Positions 35,876 through 43,457 of a DNA stretch of 64,000 nucleotides are shown here, in pieces (position 1 is the stretch's first letter; the number at the start of each line of letters is the position of its first letter). A program made the position numbers and the translations under genes. The DNA is taken from contig PBWO01000019.1 in the NCBI GenBank assembly GCA_002727275.1, positions 24,183-88,182 of the forward strand, written 5' to 3'. This DNA is from Methanobacteriota archaeon (GTDB lineage: Archaea > Thermoplasmatota > Poseidoniia > Poseidoniales > Thalassarchaeaceae). The notes under the pieces were generated by a model that did no database searches, was not told the origin of the DNA, and was given only the letters and a program-made list of their open reading frames with translations.

Positions 35876-37060
35876 ATGTCAGATGACGATTGGAGGCAAC
35901 GCCTATCTAGAATTGAAATACCAATTTCTGTTTCCTCTAATCAATTCGTAAAATCATGTCTTGACAAGTTAATCAAGACTGGTAGACTTTCCAAAAATGA
36001 CGGGATCAATTTGATGCTTGAACCATCTCTTGTTAGTGTCACTTCGTTAGCAAACATGGTCAAACTAGCTAGACATTCTGATAATGTATTCTACAATCGA
36101 AATCTGCATATCAATACTACAAATATCTGTACACTTGCATGTAGATTCTGTGCATTCCGTAAAGGACCTAAACACGATGATGCTTACGAGATGATGCCGA
36201 ATGAATACATTGAAAGAATCTCTCCTGTTGCTTCTGAAATTGATGAAGTCCATTCTGTAGGTGGTTTACATCCTGATTGGAAAGTCGAGCATTATGCTAA
36301 GATATACTCTACTATCAAGAATGAATTTCCTCATATACATATCAAGTCATTAACAGCGATAGAGATAATACACATTTCAAAAAGATCCGGGATTTCTATT
36401 GCCAAGACATTAGAGATTCTAAATGAATCAGGACTAGATTCCATACCGGGCGGAGGAGCAGAAATTCTAGTCGATTCTGTGAGAGATAGGATTTGTCGTG
36501 GTAAAGAGTCATCTAATGAGTATCTGGAGGTTCATGCAACAGCGCACAAACTTGGTATCCCTACAAATTGTACAATGCTCTTTGGTACTGTTGAATCCAC
36601 CGAAGAACGCATTCAGCATTTGATTCGTTTGCGTAATCAACAAGACACAACCAGTGGTTTCCAATGCTTTGTACCATACCCCTACTTACCAGATTTTTCT
36701 CGCCTTCCAGAAGCGCAATTAGCAACTTCGAGTGAAGTAGTAAGAATGATTGCAGTATCTCGTCTCATGTTGGACAATATTCCCCATATCAAGGCGTATA
36801 GGATGAATTTGGGCGATCATCTCTCTGCAATCTGTCTTAATGCTGGTGCCGATGATATCGACGGAACCGTAGGCCATGAGGAAATCATGCACGATGCTGG
36901 TAGCACGACTAGACTTGATACATCTGAGGCAGAGTTGGTCAGATTGATTATGTCATCGAACTCAACACCGATTAGACGAAACTCTACTTATGATCATTTC
37001 ATCGAGGTTGAATCCGATTTTAATGGACTAAGAATAAATCTTCCAGTAAATAGTTGGTGA
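35876..37060 (+). CDS. mqnE: Aminodeoxyfutalosine synthase (radical SAM)
   Basis: Radical SAM enzyme of the futalosine route to menaquinone; joins the MqnA product to adenosine. The cluster motif is CTLACRFCAF (about residues 87-96). SIPGGGAEIL (about 198), HIKSLTAIEI (about 165) and GADDIDGTVGHEEIMHDAG (about 327) separate MqnE from the related MqnC. ATG 35876 gives 394 residues, normal for MqnE, with a GGGGGAG site nine bases upstream; the longer frame to 35783 is less likely. mqnA follows after four bases. Confidence 0.9.
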   Translation: MSDDDWRQRLSRIEIPISVSSNQFVKSCLDKLIKTGRLSKNDGINLMLEPSLVSVTSLANMVKLARHSDNVFYNRNLHINTTNICTLACRFCAFRKGPKHDDAYEMMPNEYIERISPVASEIDEVHSVGGLHPDWKVEHYAKIYSTIKNEFPHIHIKSLTAIEIIHISKRSGISIAKTLEILNESGLDSIPGGGAEILVDSVRDRICRGKESSNEYLEVHATAHKLGIPTNCTMLFGTVESTEERIQHLIRLRNQQDTTSGFQCFVPYPYLPDFSRLPEAQLATSSEVVRMIAVSRLMLDNIPHIKAYRMNLGDHLSAICLNAGADDIDGTVGHEEIMHDAGSTTRLDTSEAELVRLIMSSNSTPIRRNSTYDHFIEVESDFNGLRINLPVNSW

Positions 37061-37064
37061 AATT

Positions 37065-37862
37065 ATGAGTTGGACAGATGTTCTTGGACGGGTTTCTTTC
37101 AGTAACTGCGATCCAGTTTTCTATGGCATTTCTGAACGCTGGAAAGTTTTCTCTGCCCCACCTTCTTGGCTATGTGGTCACGTACTTAGGAGAGACTGTA
37201 TTGCAGCTCCAATTCCAACTGCAGATTATGCCAAAAACAAAGACGAACTAATGTTACTTCCGGATCTAGCAATAGTGAGTAGAGAGAGTACAGGTTCCGT
37301 ACTAATCTTTGGAAATAGACCATTAGAAAATATGCGCGATATCGCAGTTCCTACAGATTCTTCTTCATCAAGACAATTACTAGATTGGATTCTAAATGAA
37401 AAGGGCCTAGACCCCAGGAGGGTAGAGATGGCACCCGATTTAGGGCAGATGCTCGAAGAGTGTGATGGCGCCTTAATCATAGGTGATAGGGCCTTAATCG
37501 AGTCCAAATCAAATCCCAAACTAATCGTAATGGATTTGGGTGCAGAATGGACAAAAATTACAGGATTACCAATGGTTTTTGGCGTATTTGCCGCTAGAAA
37601 AGATACTGATATGATATCTTTGTCTGAGGCCCATTCAGACATGATTGAGCAACTAGACAAATTCTACAATGATCTATCATGGAGAGCCGAGGTGATTAAG
37701 CAAGCATCAGCATCTACTGGACTAACTGAGACCAGATTAGACAACTATTACTCAACAGAGGTTTGGAACCTATTAGATCCAGAAGCAGTAAAGGGTCTTG
37801 ATTTGTACCTTGATCTGGTTTGCGGTGTTAGTGAAGGAGCGATTTGGGCTAAATTTGACTAG
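37065..37862 (+). CDS. mqnA: Chorismate dehydratase MqnA
   Basis: First committed step of the futalosine pathway: dehydrates chorismate to 3-enolpyruvylbenzoate. The 265-residue periplasmic-binding-like fold shows SNCDPVFYGI near the start, GNRPLENMRDIAVPTDSSSS (about 83-102), GALIIGDRAL (about 134) and DLGAEWTKITGLPMVFGVFA (about 156-175). A GGTGA site lies five bases before ATG 37065. It is coupled to mqnE and overlaps the convergent DOHH-like gene by four bases. Confidence 0.9.
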   Translation: MSWTDVLGRVSFSNCDPVFYGISERWKVFSAPPSWLCGHVLRRDCIAAPIPTADYAKNKDELMLLPDLAIVSRESTGSVLIFGNRPLENMRDIAVPTDSSSSRQLLDWILNEKGLDPRRVEMAPDLGQMLEECDGALIIGDRALIESKSNPKLIVMDLGAEWTKITGLPMVFGVFAARKDTDMISLSEAHSDMIEQLDKFYNDLSWRAEVIKQASASTGLTETRLDNYYSTEVWNLLDPEAVKGLDLYLDLVCGVSEGAIWAKFD

Positions 37863-38335
37863 TTATCATAATTCAGTCTCTTACTCTCAACCCATTCGAG
37901 CAAATCAATTGCTACCTCACAAGACTCAGAAATTACTGGCTCAGGATCATCTCTATACTGCATCAACGTGTCGATAGCAGTTCTATCACCTATTGCCCCT
38001 AAAGCTTCGGCAGCCTCATGTCTAACCATAAGGTCCTCATGATCGTCGCTCAAGCGCTCAATAAGACAAGGAACAGCATACGAGTCTTGCATCTGCCCCA
38101 TCACATACGCTATTTCGTGCTTTAGAAGAGCAGATTGAGATGAAAATGCTGCGGCCAATGCATCAAGAGCTTCAGGTCCCCCTTGATTCCTAAGTGCAAA
38201 TAATGCCCTCATTCTCAAGAACATTTTCTCATTTTCATTACAAATTGTACTTCTCAATTCTGCGATTTTTCCACTATCTGATGCTGGCGCTGGATCAACA
38301 GAACCAAATTCACTAACTTCGGGCTTATCTGACAT
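37859..38335 (-). CDS. Half-size deoxyhypusine hydroxylase-like HEAT-repeat protein
   Basis: A 158-residue protein of about four HEAT repeats. It resembles one half of eukaryotic deoxyhypusine hydroxylase (DOHH), whose two halves are duplicates with a di-iron site. RMRALFALRNQGGPEAL, SALLKHEIAYVMGQMQ and MVRHEAAEALGAIGD all match DOHH. The two His-Glu pairs are at residues 73-74 and 106-107, a spacing of 33, the same as in each half of human DOHH. VDPAP (13-17) and ESCEVAIDL (137-145) recall the eukaryotic C-terminal half. Two HE pairs alone would need a dimer to form a complete iron site. It abuts mqnD, with AGGTGA before its ATG. A generic HEAT adaptor is the fallback reading. Confidence 0.75.
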   Translation of the reverse strand: MSDKPEVSEFGSVDPAPASDSGKIAELRSTICNENEKMFLRMRALFALRNQGGPEALDALAAAFSSQSALLKHEIAYVMGQMQDSYAVPCLIERLSDDHEDLMVRHEAAEALGAIGDRTAIDTLMQYRDDPEPVISESCEVAIDLLEWVESKRLNYDN

Positions 38336-39178
38336 TCATTCACCTATGAATTCCATGCTCTGAATATCGAATCTTTCATCGACGAGGCCAATCTTCTGCC
38401 CTTCCGCCAGAAACCTCCTAACAGCTTCTCTACCATCTGGGCCATAATCAATTGTCCTAGGATTGACGTACATTCCTACGAATCTTCGATTGGTATCATC
38501 GTCAATGCCTCGACCCCATTGCTTAGCAAATTCAAGTGCTGAATCTGGATTCTCCAGTGCATATTCGATACTATGACGAATATCTTCAGCTATCGAACTG
38601 CACAATTCAGACCCCAGATCTTTACGTATGATATTGCCGCCAAGTGGCAAGGGCAGTCCATCAGTTCTATCTTGCCACCATTGTCCGAAGTCAAGGATGT
38701 GATACATTCCTTCGTCCCTCCAAGTTAGTTGGCCCTCGTGAATAATTACTCCGAAATCATAGTCACCACGCTGTAGTGATGGAATGATATCATCAAATGG
38801 TACAATTGCAGTCTGCACATCGCCCAACGCTAGTCGGAGCGCTAGATAAGCACTAGTCCCAAGACCCGGAATCGCAATGACTGATTCCTTCGCCTCGCCG
38901 ATGTTGGATTCACTATTAGAAATTAGAATTGGTCCATATCCCTCACCCATGGATGCGCCGCAATTAGTCAATGAATAATGATGTGAAATTTTTGGGAATG
39001 AATGAATGCTTACGGCAGATACTTCAAACTCTCCTTGAGCCGATTTTTGGTTTAGAGATTCGATGTCCAATAGTCGATGTTCATACACTCTATCTGCGGT
39101 GTCGATTAGGCCGTTTGTCATTGCATGGAACATGAAAGCATCATCAGGGTCCGGGGAGTGTCCTATGCGTATGAGCAT
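38336..39178 (-). CDS. mqnD: 1,4-dihydroxy-6-naphthoate synthase MqnD
   Basis: Converts cyclic dehypoxanthine futalosine to 1,4-dihydroxy-6-naphthoate in the futalosine menaquinone pathway. The 280-residue protein starts with IGHSPDPDDAFMFHAM (about 4-19), and has VSAVSIHSFP (about 54) and GLPLPLGGNIIRKDLG (about 171-186), all typical of MqnD. It lies convergent with the mqnE-mqnA pair. MqnB and MqnC are not in the window. Confidence 0.9.
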   Translation of the reverse strand: MLIRIGHSPDPDDAFMFHAMTNGLIDTADRVYEHRLLDIESLNQKSAQGEFEVSAVSIHSFPKISHHYSLTNCGASMGEGYGPILISNSESNIGEAKESVIAIPGLGTSAYLALRLALGDVQTAIVPFDDIIPSLQRGDYDFGVIIHEGQLTWRDEGMYHILDFGQWWQDRTDGLPLPLGGNIIRKDLGSELCSSIAEDIRHSIEYALENPDSALEFAKQWGRGIDDDTNRRFVGMYVNPRTIDYGPDGREAVRRFLAEGQKIGLVDERFDIQSMEFIGE

Positions 39179-39274
39179 GCTATATTACGGTCGTGCGATT
39201 GCTAGTACTAAACGACTACTAATTACATACTTCGTGAAAGTAAGAGTCAATAGCCATGCTTCTGTCGAAAGTAC

Positions 39275-39469
39275 ATGCCAGACCCTTCCAAGTTGTCGAC
39301 GGCTACAGGACAATTAGGTCCTGTTTGCTCCCATACTGGAAAGGCGATGACTTTTGCAGAAGCTATAGTATTGGATGACAAATACGTCTGTTGGGAGGCA
39401 TACATCGAACTCACAGGGGCTGAGCCTTCTACTGAAGGTAGAGAGATTGTCAATCTGAATTTGGATTAG
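39275..39469 (+). CDS. Small Cys/His protein upstream of primase
   Basis: A 64-residue soluble protein. GPVCSHTGKAMTF and YVCWEAYIELTG place a Cys-x-His pair and a second Cys at residues 18-39, possibly a single metal site. No family is recognised. It ends ten bases before the primase frame, so it may be co-transcribed with priS. The gap 39179-39274 upstream is AT-rich but holds no clear TATA box at leaderless spacing. Confidence 0.6.
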   Translation: MPDPSKLSTATGQLGPVCSHTGKAMTFAEAIVLDDKYVCWEAYIELTGAEPSTEGREIVNLNLD

Positions 39470-39503
39470 CCAAGTTCATTTGCCTAGACTTCTGAATCAC
39501 ATC

Positions 39504-40715
39504 ATGGCAGAGGGCTGGAGTCGTTTCGCTGTCAGGTTTTCAGACTATTACAACTCAATATCTACCGATTCCATTTGGATGCCTCCTAGGTTTAGATCTA
39601 GAGAATGGATGTTCATACCTTGGGGGAATCTGCCACCGGCTCGTCATGTTGGATTTGGTACTAAACCAGAATTACATAATTACCTGAAGATGAATTCGCC
39701 TCATTCATGTTTCCACAGTACTGCATACTATACAGACCCATTCCAAACAAAAATGGTCGATAAAGGCTGGAAGGGTGCTGACTTGATTTTTGATTTGGAT
39801 GGAGACCACCTTCCTGGAGTTTCCGATCGCGATTTCCCAAGTATGTTGGAATTAATTCAAGAACAAGCATGGACACTTTGGTCGGATTTCTTATCTCCTG
39901 AGTTTGGTTTCGAAGAGAAGTATTTGCAGGTTTCATTTTCTGGGCACCGAGGATTCCATATCCACATTCGTGATCCCAAATATTTGCATCTTGACTCAAA
40001 TGCACGCCGGCAACTAGTGAATCATATCCGCGGAGAAGGAGTTAATGTTCAGGCACTGATGAGTAATGACAGTGGAAGGTGGAAAGACCGTCTTTCTTCC
40101 GGGCAAAAAACTCTAATTGAAAAAATGAGAAACATTGCCTTGAAAAAAGATGAGAATGATATTATCCTAAATGAACTCGATGAAATCATGAAACAGAGAC
40201 TTCGTAGTCCAGATTGTAAGATCCAATCGTTTAGCAAGAAGAACATATTTTCACTTTCTGAGCAATGCTTGAATGATTCAAAGATTGAAAGATTAACTTC
40301 TGATTCATCAAAAACAGTTTTCGGTGAAAAAGGTACAGCCGCATTCTTTGAACTAGTGAAGGGCGACTCAGCAGTAGTTTTGGGTGAAGCTGGAGAGACT
40401 GATGAAAATGTCACAGTTGATGTTAAACGCGTTATTCGTTGGATAGGCAGTCTACATGGGAAATGTGGATTGAGAGTTACTGAACTACCCCTTAGTAGAC
40501 TTGACCCTGAAACTTCTGATAGGTTTGATGCACTCAATGAGGCGGTTGTATTCAGTTCTTCAAATTCATTTAATGTTGAAATTATTCAGGATGATGTCCG
40601 CGCAAGGATATTAGATTGTGAAATCGAAGGTTCTACTGGCGATGTGTTCAACGTACCAGAGAGTATGGGGGGATTCTTAATTCTGAAAGGCTGGGCTAAG
40701 GTAATGCCGAATTAA
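39504..40715 (+). CDS. priS: DNA primase small (catalytic) subunit PriS
   Basis: Archaeal/eukaryotic primase catalytic subunit that makes primers with PriL. The catalytic motif reads DLIFDLDGDHL (about residues 94-104), with the two metal-binding Asp residues. SGHRGFHIHIRD (about 145-156) and the nucleotide-binding block RWIGSLHGKCGL (about 312-323) follow. The frame opens at TTG 39480, but ATG 39504 (MAEGWSRFAVRF) is taken here; no ribosome site decides between them. The length is 403, near the archaeal norm of 340-400. PriL is not in the window. Confidence 0.9.
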   Translation: MAEGWSRFAVRFSDYYNSISTDSIWMPPRFRSREWMFIPWGNLPPARHVGFGTKPELHNYLKMNSPHSCFHSTAYYTDPFQTKMVDKGWKGADLIFDLDGDHLPGVSDRDFPSMLELIQEQAWTLWSDFLSPEFGFEEKYLQVSFSGHRGFHIHIRDPKYLHLDSNARRQLVNHIRGEGVNVQALMSNDSGRWKDRLSSGQKTLIEKMRNIALKKDENDIILNELDEIMKQRLRSPDCKIQSFSKKNIFSLSEQCLNDSKIERLTSDSSKTVFGEKGTAAFFELVKGDSAVVLGEAGETDENVTVDVKRVIRWIGSLHGKCGLRVTELPLSRLDPETSDRFDALNEAVVFSSSNSFNVEIIQDDVRARILDCEIEGSTGDVFNVPESMGGFLILKGWAKVMPN

Positions 40716-40784
40716 CTGGGCTTGATACGACTCTCTTTCAGAGAACTTTCAATAATGGCGACTTGCTAACGCATACGTAGTCCT

Positions 40785-41513
40785 ATGAGCGATGCTGATG
40801 AAATCGATGAGTTACCGCTGCCACCACTGCCCCCTGGTATCTCTCTACCACCACCTCCACCTCCGCCACCATTGGAAGACCCGATAGAAGAAATTGAAGA
40901 TACTGAAATTGCTAGCAAACTTATCGAAGATAACGATGAAGATTCGAATAATAGTGACTTCAAATCTCAATGGGAGAGTCGCAAGGCTAATGATCCAGCT
41001 TTAGCTTCAGATTCACGCGATAGTATGTACGGGCATATCGATAGAATAGCTACTGGTGAGGTCGGTACCCTGCTAGATCGTTTTTCTGATAGATTCGGCT
41101 CAGAGCTCGACCGTGAGATCATTGTACTTAGGAAAAAGCAGCAGCAAGAAGTCAGGGCCGTCAAAGCAACTGTCGAGTTGATTAGTGCACCGGATACTCC
41201 CGAATCTGGAGAGGATGAAGGAGAAATTGATGACCACGGTTCTGATGATTTTGCCGAATTCTTCGATGTAGTCAATAGCCTGTTAGGAGATATGCCAGAT
41301 GATTTTGTTCAACGTTTCCTAGCATCTGAATCATTCAAGTTATTCGAAAGTGTTGGTGCTGATCCCGATTCCACTGATGAAACTACTCGCAAAGAGTTCT
41401 TTGCCATGATAAATGCTGAATTAGGGGATTTACCTCAGGATAAGATAAACGAGTTTGTCGAATCACCAGGGTTTGAGTTATTCACCAAGATGGGTGAGAT
41501 TTACGGTGGTTGA
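40785..41513 (+). CDS. Acidic Pro-rich protein with an internal duplication, unknown function
   Basis: A 242-residue soluble protein. A run of eight prolines lies near residues 23-30 (LPPPPPPPPLED), followed by a very acidic linker and a helical middle with KKQQQEVRAVKATVEL. The C-terminal third holds two similar units: FFDVVNSLLGDMPDDFVQRF with KLFESVG (about 157-191) and FFAMINAELGDLPQDKINEF with ELFTKMG (about 203-239). The pattern FF...LGDxPxDxxxxF...LF is shared. No family is recognised. The next gene starts two bases after its stop. Confidence 0.72.
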   Translation: MSDADEIDELPLPPLPPGISLPPPPPPPPLEDPIEEIEDTEIASKLIEDNDEDSNNSDFKSQWESRKANDPALASDSRDSMYGHIDRIATGEVGTLLDRFSDRFGSELDREIIVLRKKQQQEVRAVKATVELISAPDTPESGEDEGEIDDHGSDDFAEFFDVVNSLLGDMPDDFVQRFLASESFKLFESVGADPDSTDETTRKEFFAMINAELGDLPQDKINEFVESPGFELFTKMGEIYGG

Positions 41514-41515
41514 GT

Positions 41516-42292
41516 ATGGGATTACTAGAAAAAGCTGAGAAAATTCAGACAGATACGCCTGATGACGATCCTGCAAAGGCAGTTCCTGAACCCGTTGCTC
41601 AACCCGAACCCGTTGCCCCTGAACCAAAGAAGGAGAAGAAGTCACGTAGACGTGGTAGAAAGAAGAAGGCAAAGAAGGCAAAGAAGGAACGAGTTCCAAG
41701 AGTGATGCCTGATGGCTTTGAGCCAGCCGGTACTGTACGAGCATCGGGGAGATATCTAGTCGATACTACTGCTAATTGGGGGATAATGATACTCACAGCA
41801 GTAGTAATGAGTCAAGCTGACGCAGATCCTACATTCCCAATTATTGGCGCATTATTAATGGCATTAGGCAACATGTTCTACTTACCATCTAAGTTTTCAA
41901 AATCTACTGGCAATATTATCACCGGTACTCAATTTGTCAATACCAGAGGCGACAATCCAATGTTCCTCTACCATATAGCAAAGAGTGCCAACATCCCCAT
42001 AATTCTAGCTGGTCTATTTGGTGCGTTGTTGTTAATCTCTGAAGGTACAGATTGGACTACTGGGACTAAGGTATATGTGGGCATTTCATTGACATTGCTA
42101 TTAATTCCAATAATCGACCGATTCCTGCGAACACGTGGCGAGGAAAAATTGGGCTTCTGGGATAGGCTCTTTGGCGGGGTGTGGCTAGTAACAGCGGAAA
42201 AGACCCAATCCGATTCAGGATTTATTCAGAGATTACAATCTATAGGAGACTATGCTGAACAACGCGGAATGTTAGACGAGAAAGATAAGTAA
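41516..42292 (+). CDS. Membrane protein with Lys/Arg-rich cytoplasmic tail
   Basis: A 258-residue protein. The N-terminus is acidic and Pro-rich with repeated PEPVA units, then a strongly basic patch (SRRRGRKKKAKKAKKER, about 45-61), then about four hydrophobic helices (about 87-195), with a basic loop DRFLRTRGEEKLGFWDRLFG after the last. The basic patch could bind nucleic acid or acidic lipid heads. It is likely translated together with the Pro-rich protein upstream (TGAGTATG junction). No family is recognised. Confidence 0.72.
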   Translation: MGLLEKAEKIQTDTPDDDPAKAVPEPVAQPEPVAPEPKKEKKSRRRGRKKKAKKAKKERVPRVMPDGFEPAGTVRASGRYLVDTTANWGIMILTAVVMSQADADPTFPIIGALLMALGNMFYLPSKFSKSTGNIITGTQFVNTRGDNPMFLYHIAKSANIPIILAGLFGALLLISEGTDWTTGTKVYVGISLTLLLIPIIDRFLRTRGEEKLGFWDRLFGGVWLVTAEKTQSDSGFIQRLQSIGDYAEQRGMLDEKDK

Positions 42293-42294
42293 TT

Positions 42295-43350
42295 CTATTC
42301 AGACTCTTCATACCTTTGCTTAGCCAACTCTCGCATGTCTTCGTGATGTACTCCATCATCTATCCCTTCTTGATCAGACTCATCAACAATCTCTACACCT
42401 AGCAATGTCTCAATCACGTCTTCCATGGTGATTAGTCCGACAGTTCCACCAAAGTCGTCCTTGACCATCAACATCTGAATCTTATTCTCCAATAGGACAT
42501 CAAGTGCCTTATCTACAGAATCGTCCTGCTTACATGAGACGATATCTCTGGAAATTTGAGACATATTACTTGAATAATCATCAACAGCGGCTCTACGAAG
42601 AATCTCACTTCTAAGGGCCATCCCCTTGATGTCATCTATACTATCGCCAGTAACAGGCATCCTGCCGTATATCATAATGGGGATCCGATCTAGCACGTCT
42701 TTGACCGTCTCGTCTGCCTGTACAGTAGTAATCACTACTCTAGGAGTCATTACTTCGTTTACTGAAATCTCCTTCAAACGTAGTACGTTCTGAATTACCG
42801 CTTCTTCATCTTCCTCAATCTGATCAGATTCTTCTGCAATGTCGGCAAGAACTGAAAGCTCAGTCCGAGTAACTGTCTCAGTCTCGACTGCAGGTAGTAA
42901 CGATCGAGTAATTTCAATTGGCTTGACTATCACCCACAATAGGATCATCAAATAGTGCATTGCATAGTATGAAGGAATGGTTAATCTCCTCCAGTAAAGA
43001 GCGCCAATGGTCTTAGGTAATATTTCGCTAAGTAATAGAATTGCAATGGTCAGTATTGCCGCAGAACCCGCAATTACATACTCGCCTTCGAATGCTTTCT
43101 CAACTTCAGAACCAACACCCAAAGCTCCAACGGTATGTGCTATAGTGTTGAGAGTTAGTATTGCTGTTAATGGACGCTCGGGATCATCTTTCCAATTATA
43201 CCATACTGAACTAATTTTTTCATGTTTGTCAGATAATGATTTGATGTGCCCGTGTGATGTTGAAAGTAGTACGGCTTCTAGTATGCTGCATAGGAAAGAC
43301 GCTCCCAGCGCAATCAACGCATAGGCAACAATCAACGTATAGTCACTCAA
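42295..43350 (-). CDS. CorC/CNNM-type membrane protein with CBS pair
   Basis: A 351-residue protein of the DUF21/CBS group, thought to act in magnesium or cobalt homeostasis or as an ion transporter. The DUF21 domain has three to four helices (about 5-165), with SILEAVLLS and LLSEILPKTIGAL. The CBS pair follows (about 195-320), with VNEVMTPRVVITT and GLITMEDVIETLLGVEIVDE. The terminal transporter-associated domain is not present. The TTG start at 43350 has a TATA-like CACATATGG about 26 bases upstream, which suits a leaderless start. Confidence 0.88.
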   Translation of the reverse strand: MSDYTLIVAYALIALGASFLCSILEAVLLSTSHGHIKSLSDKHEKISSVWYNWKDDPERPLTAILTLNTIAHTVGALGVGSEVEKAFEGEYVIAGSAAILTIAILLLSEILPKTIGALYWRRLTIPSYYAMHYLMILLWVIVKPIEITRSLLPAVETETVTRTELSVLADIAEESDQIEEDEEAVIQNVLRLKEISVNEVMTPRVVITTVQADETVKDVLDRIPIMIYGRMPVTGDSIDDIKGMALRSEILRRAAVDDYSSNMSQISRDIVSCKQDDSVDKALDVLLENKIQMLMVKDDFGGTVGLITMEDVIETLLGVEIVDESDQEGIDDGVHHEDMRELAKQRYEESE

Positions 43351-43371
43351 ATTCGGTGCCTCTCAGTTTTC

Positions 43372-43434
43372 CCATATGTGGAAGAATGGAATTTGTACAT
43401 CCCTAACCCTGCGGTGGGCGATTATGACATAAAC
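43372..43434. promoter_or_regulatory. Divergent promoters of the CorC-like gene and metG
   Basis: On the minus strand CACATATGG (43372-43380) lies about 26 bases before TTG 43350. On the plus strand GACATAAACA (43425-43434) lies about 27 bases before ATG 43458. Both distances fit leaderless archaeal transcripts. Confidence 0.4.
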
Positions 43435-43457
43435 ATGTGGCTTCCCCAATCCGTGTT

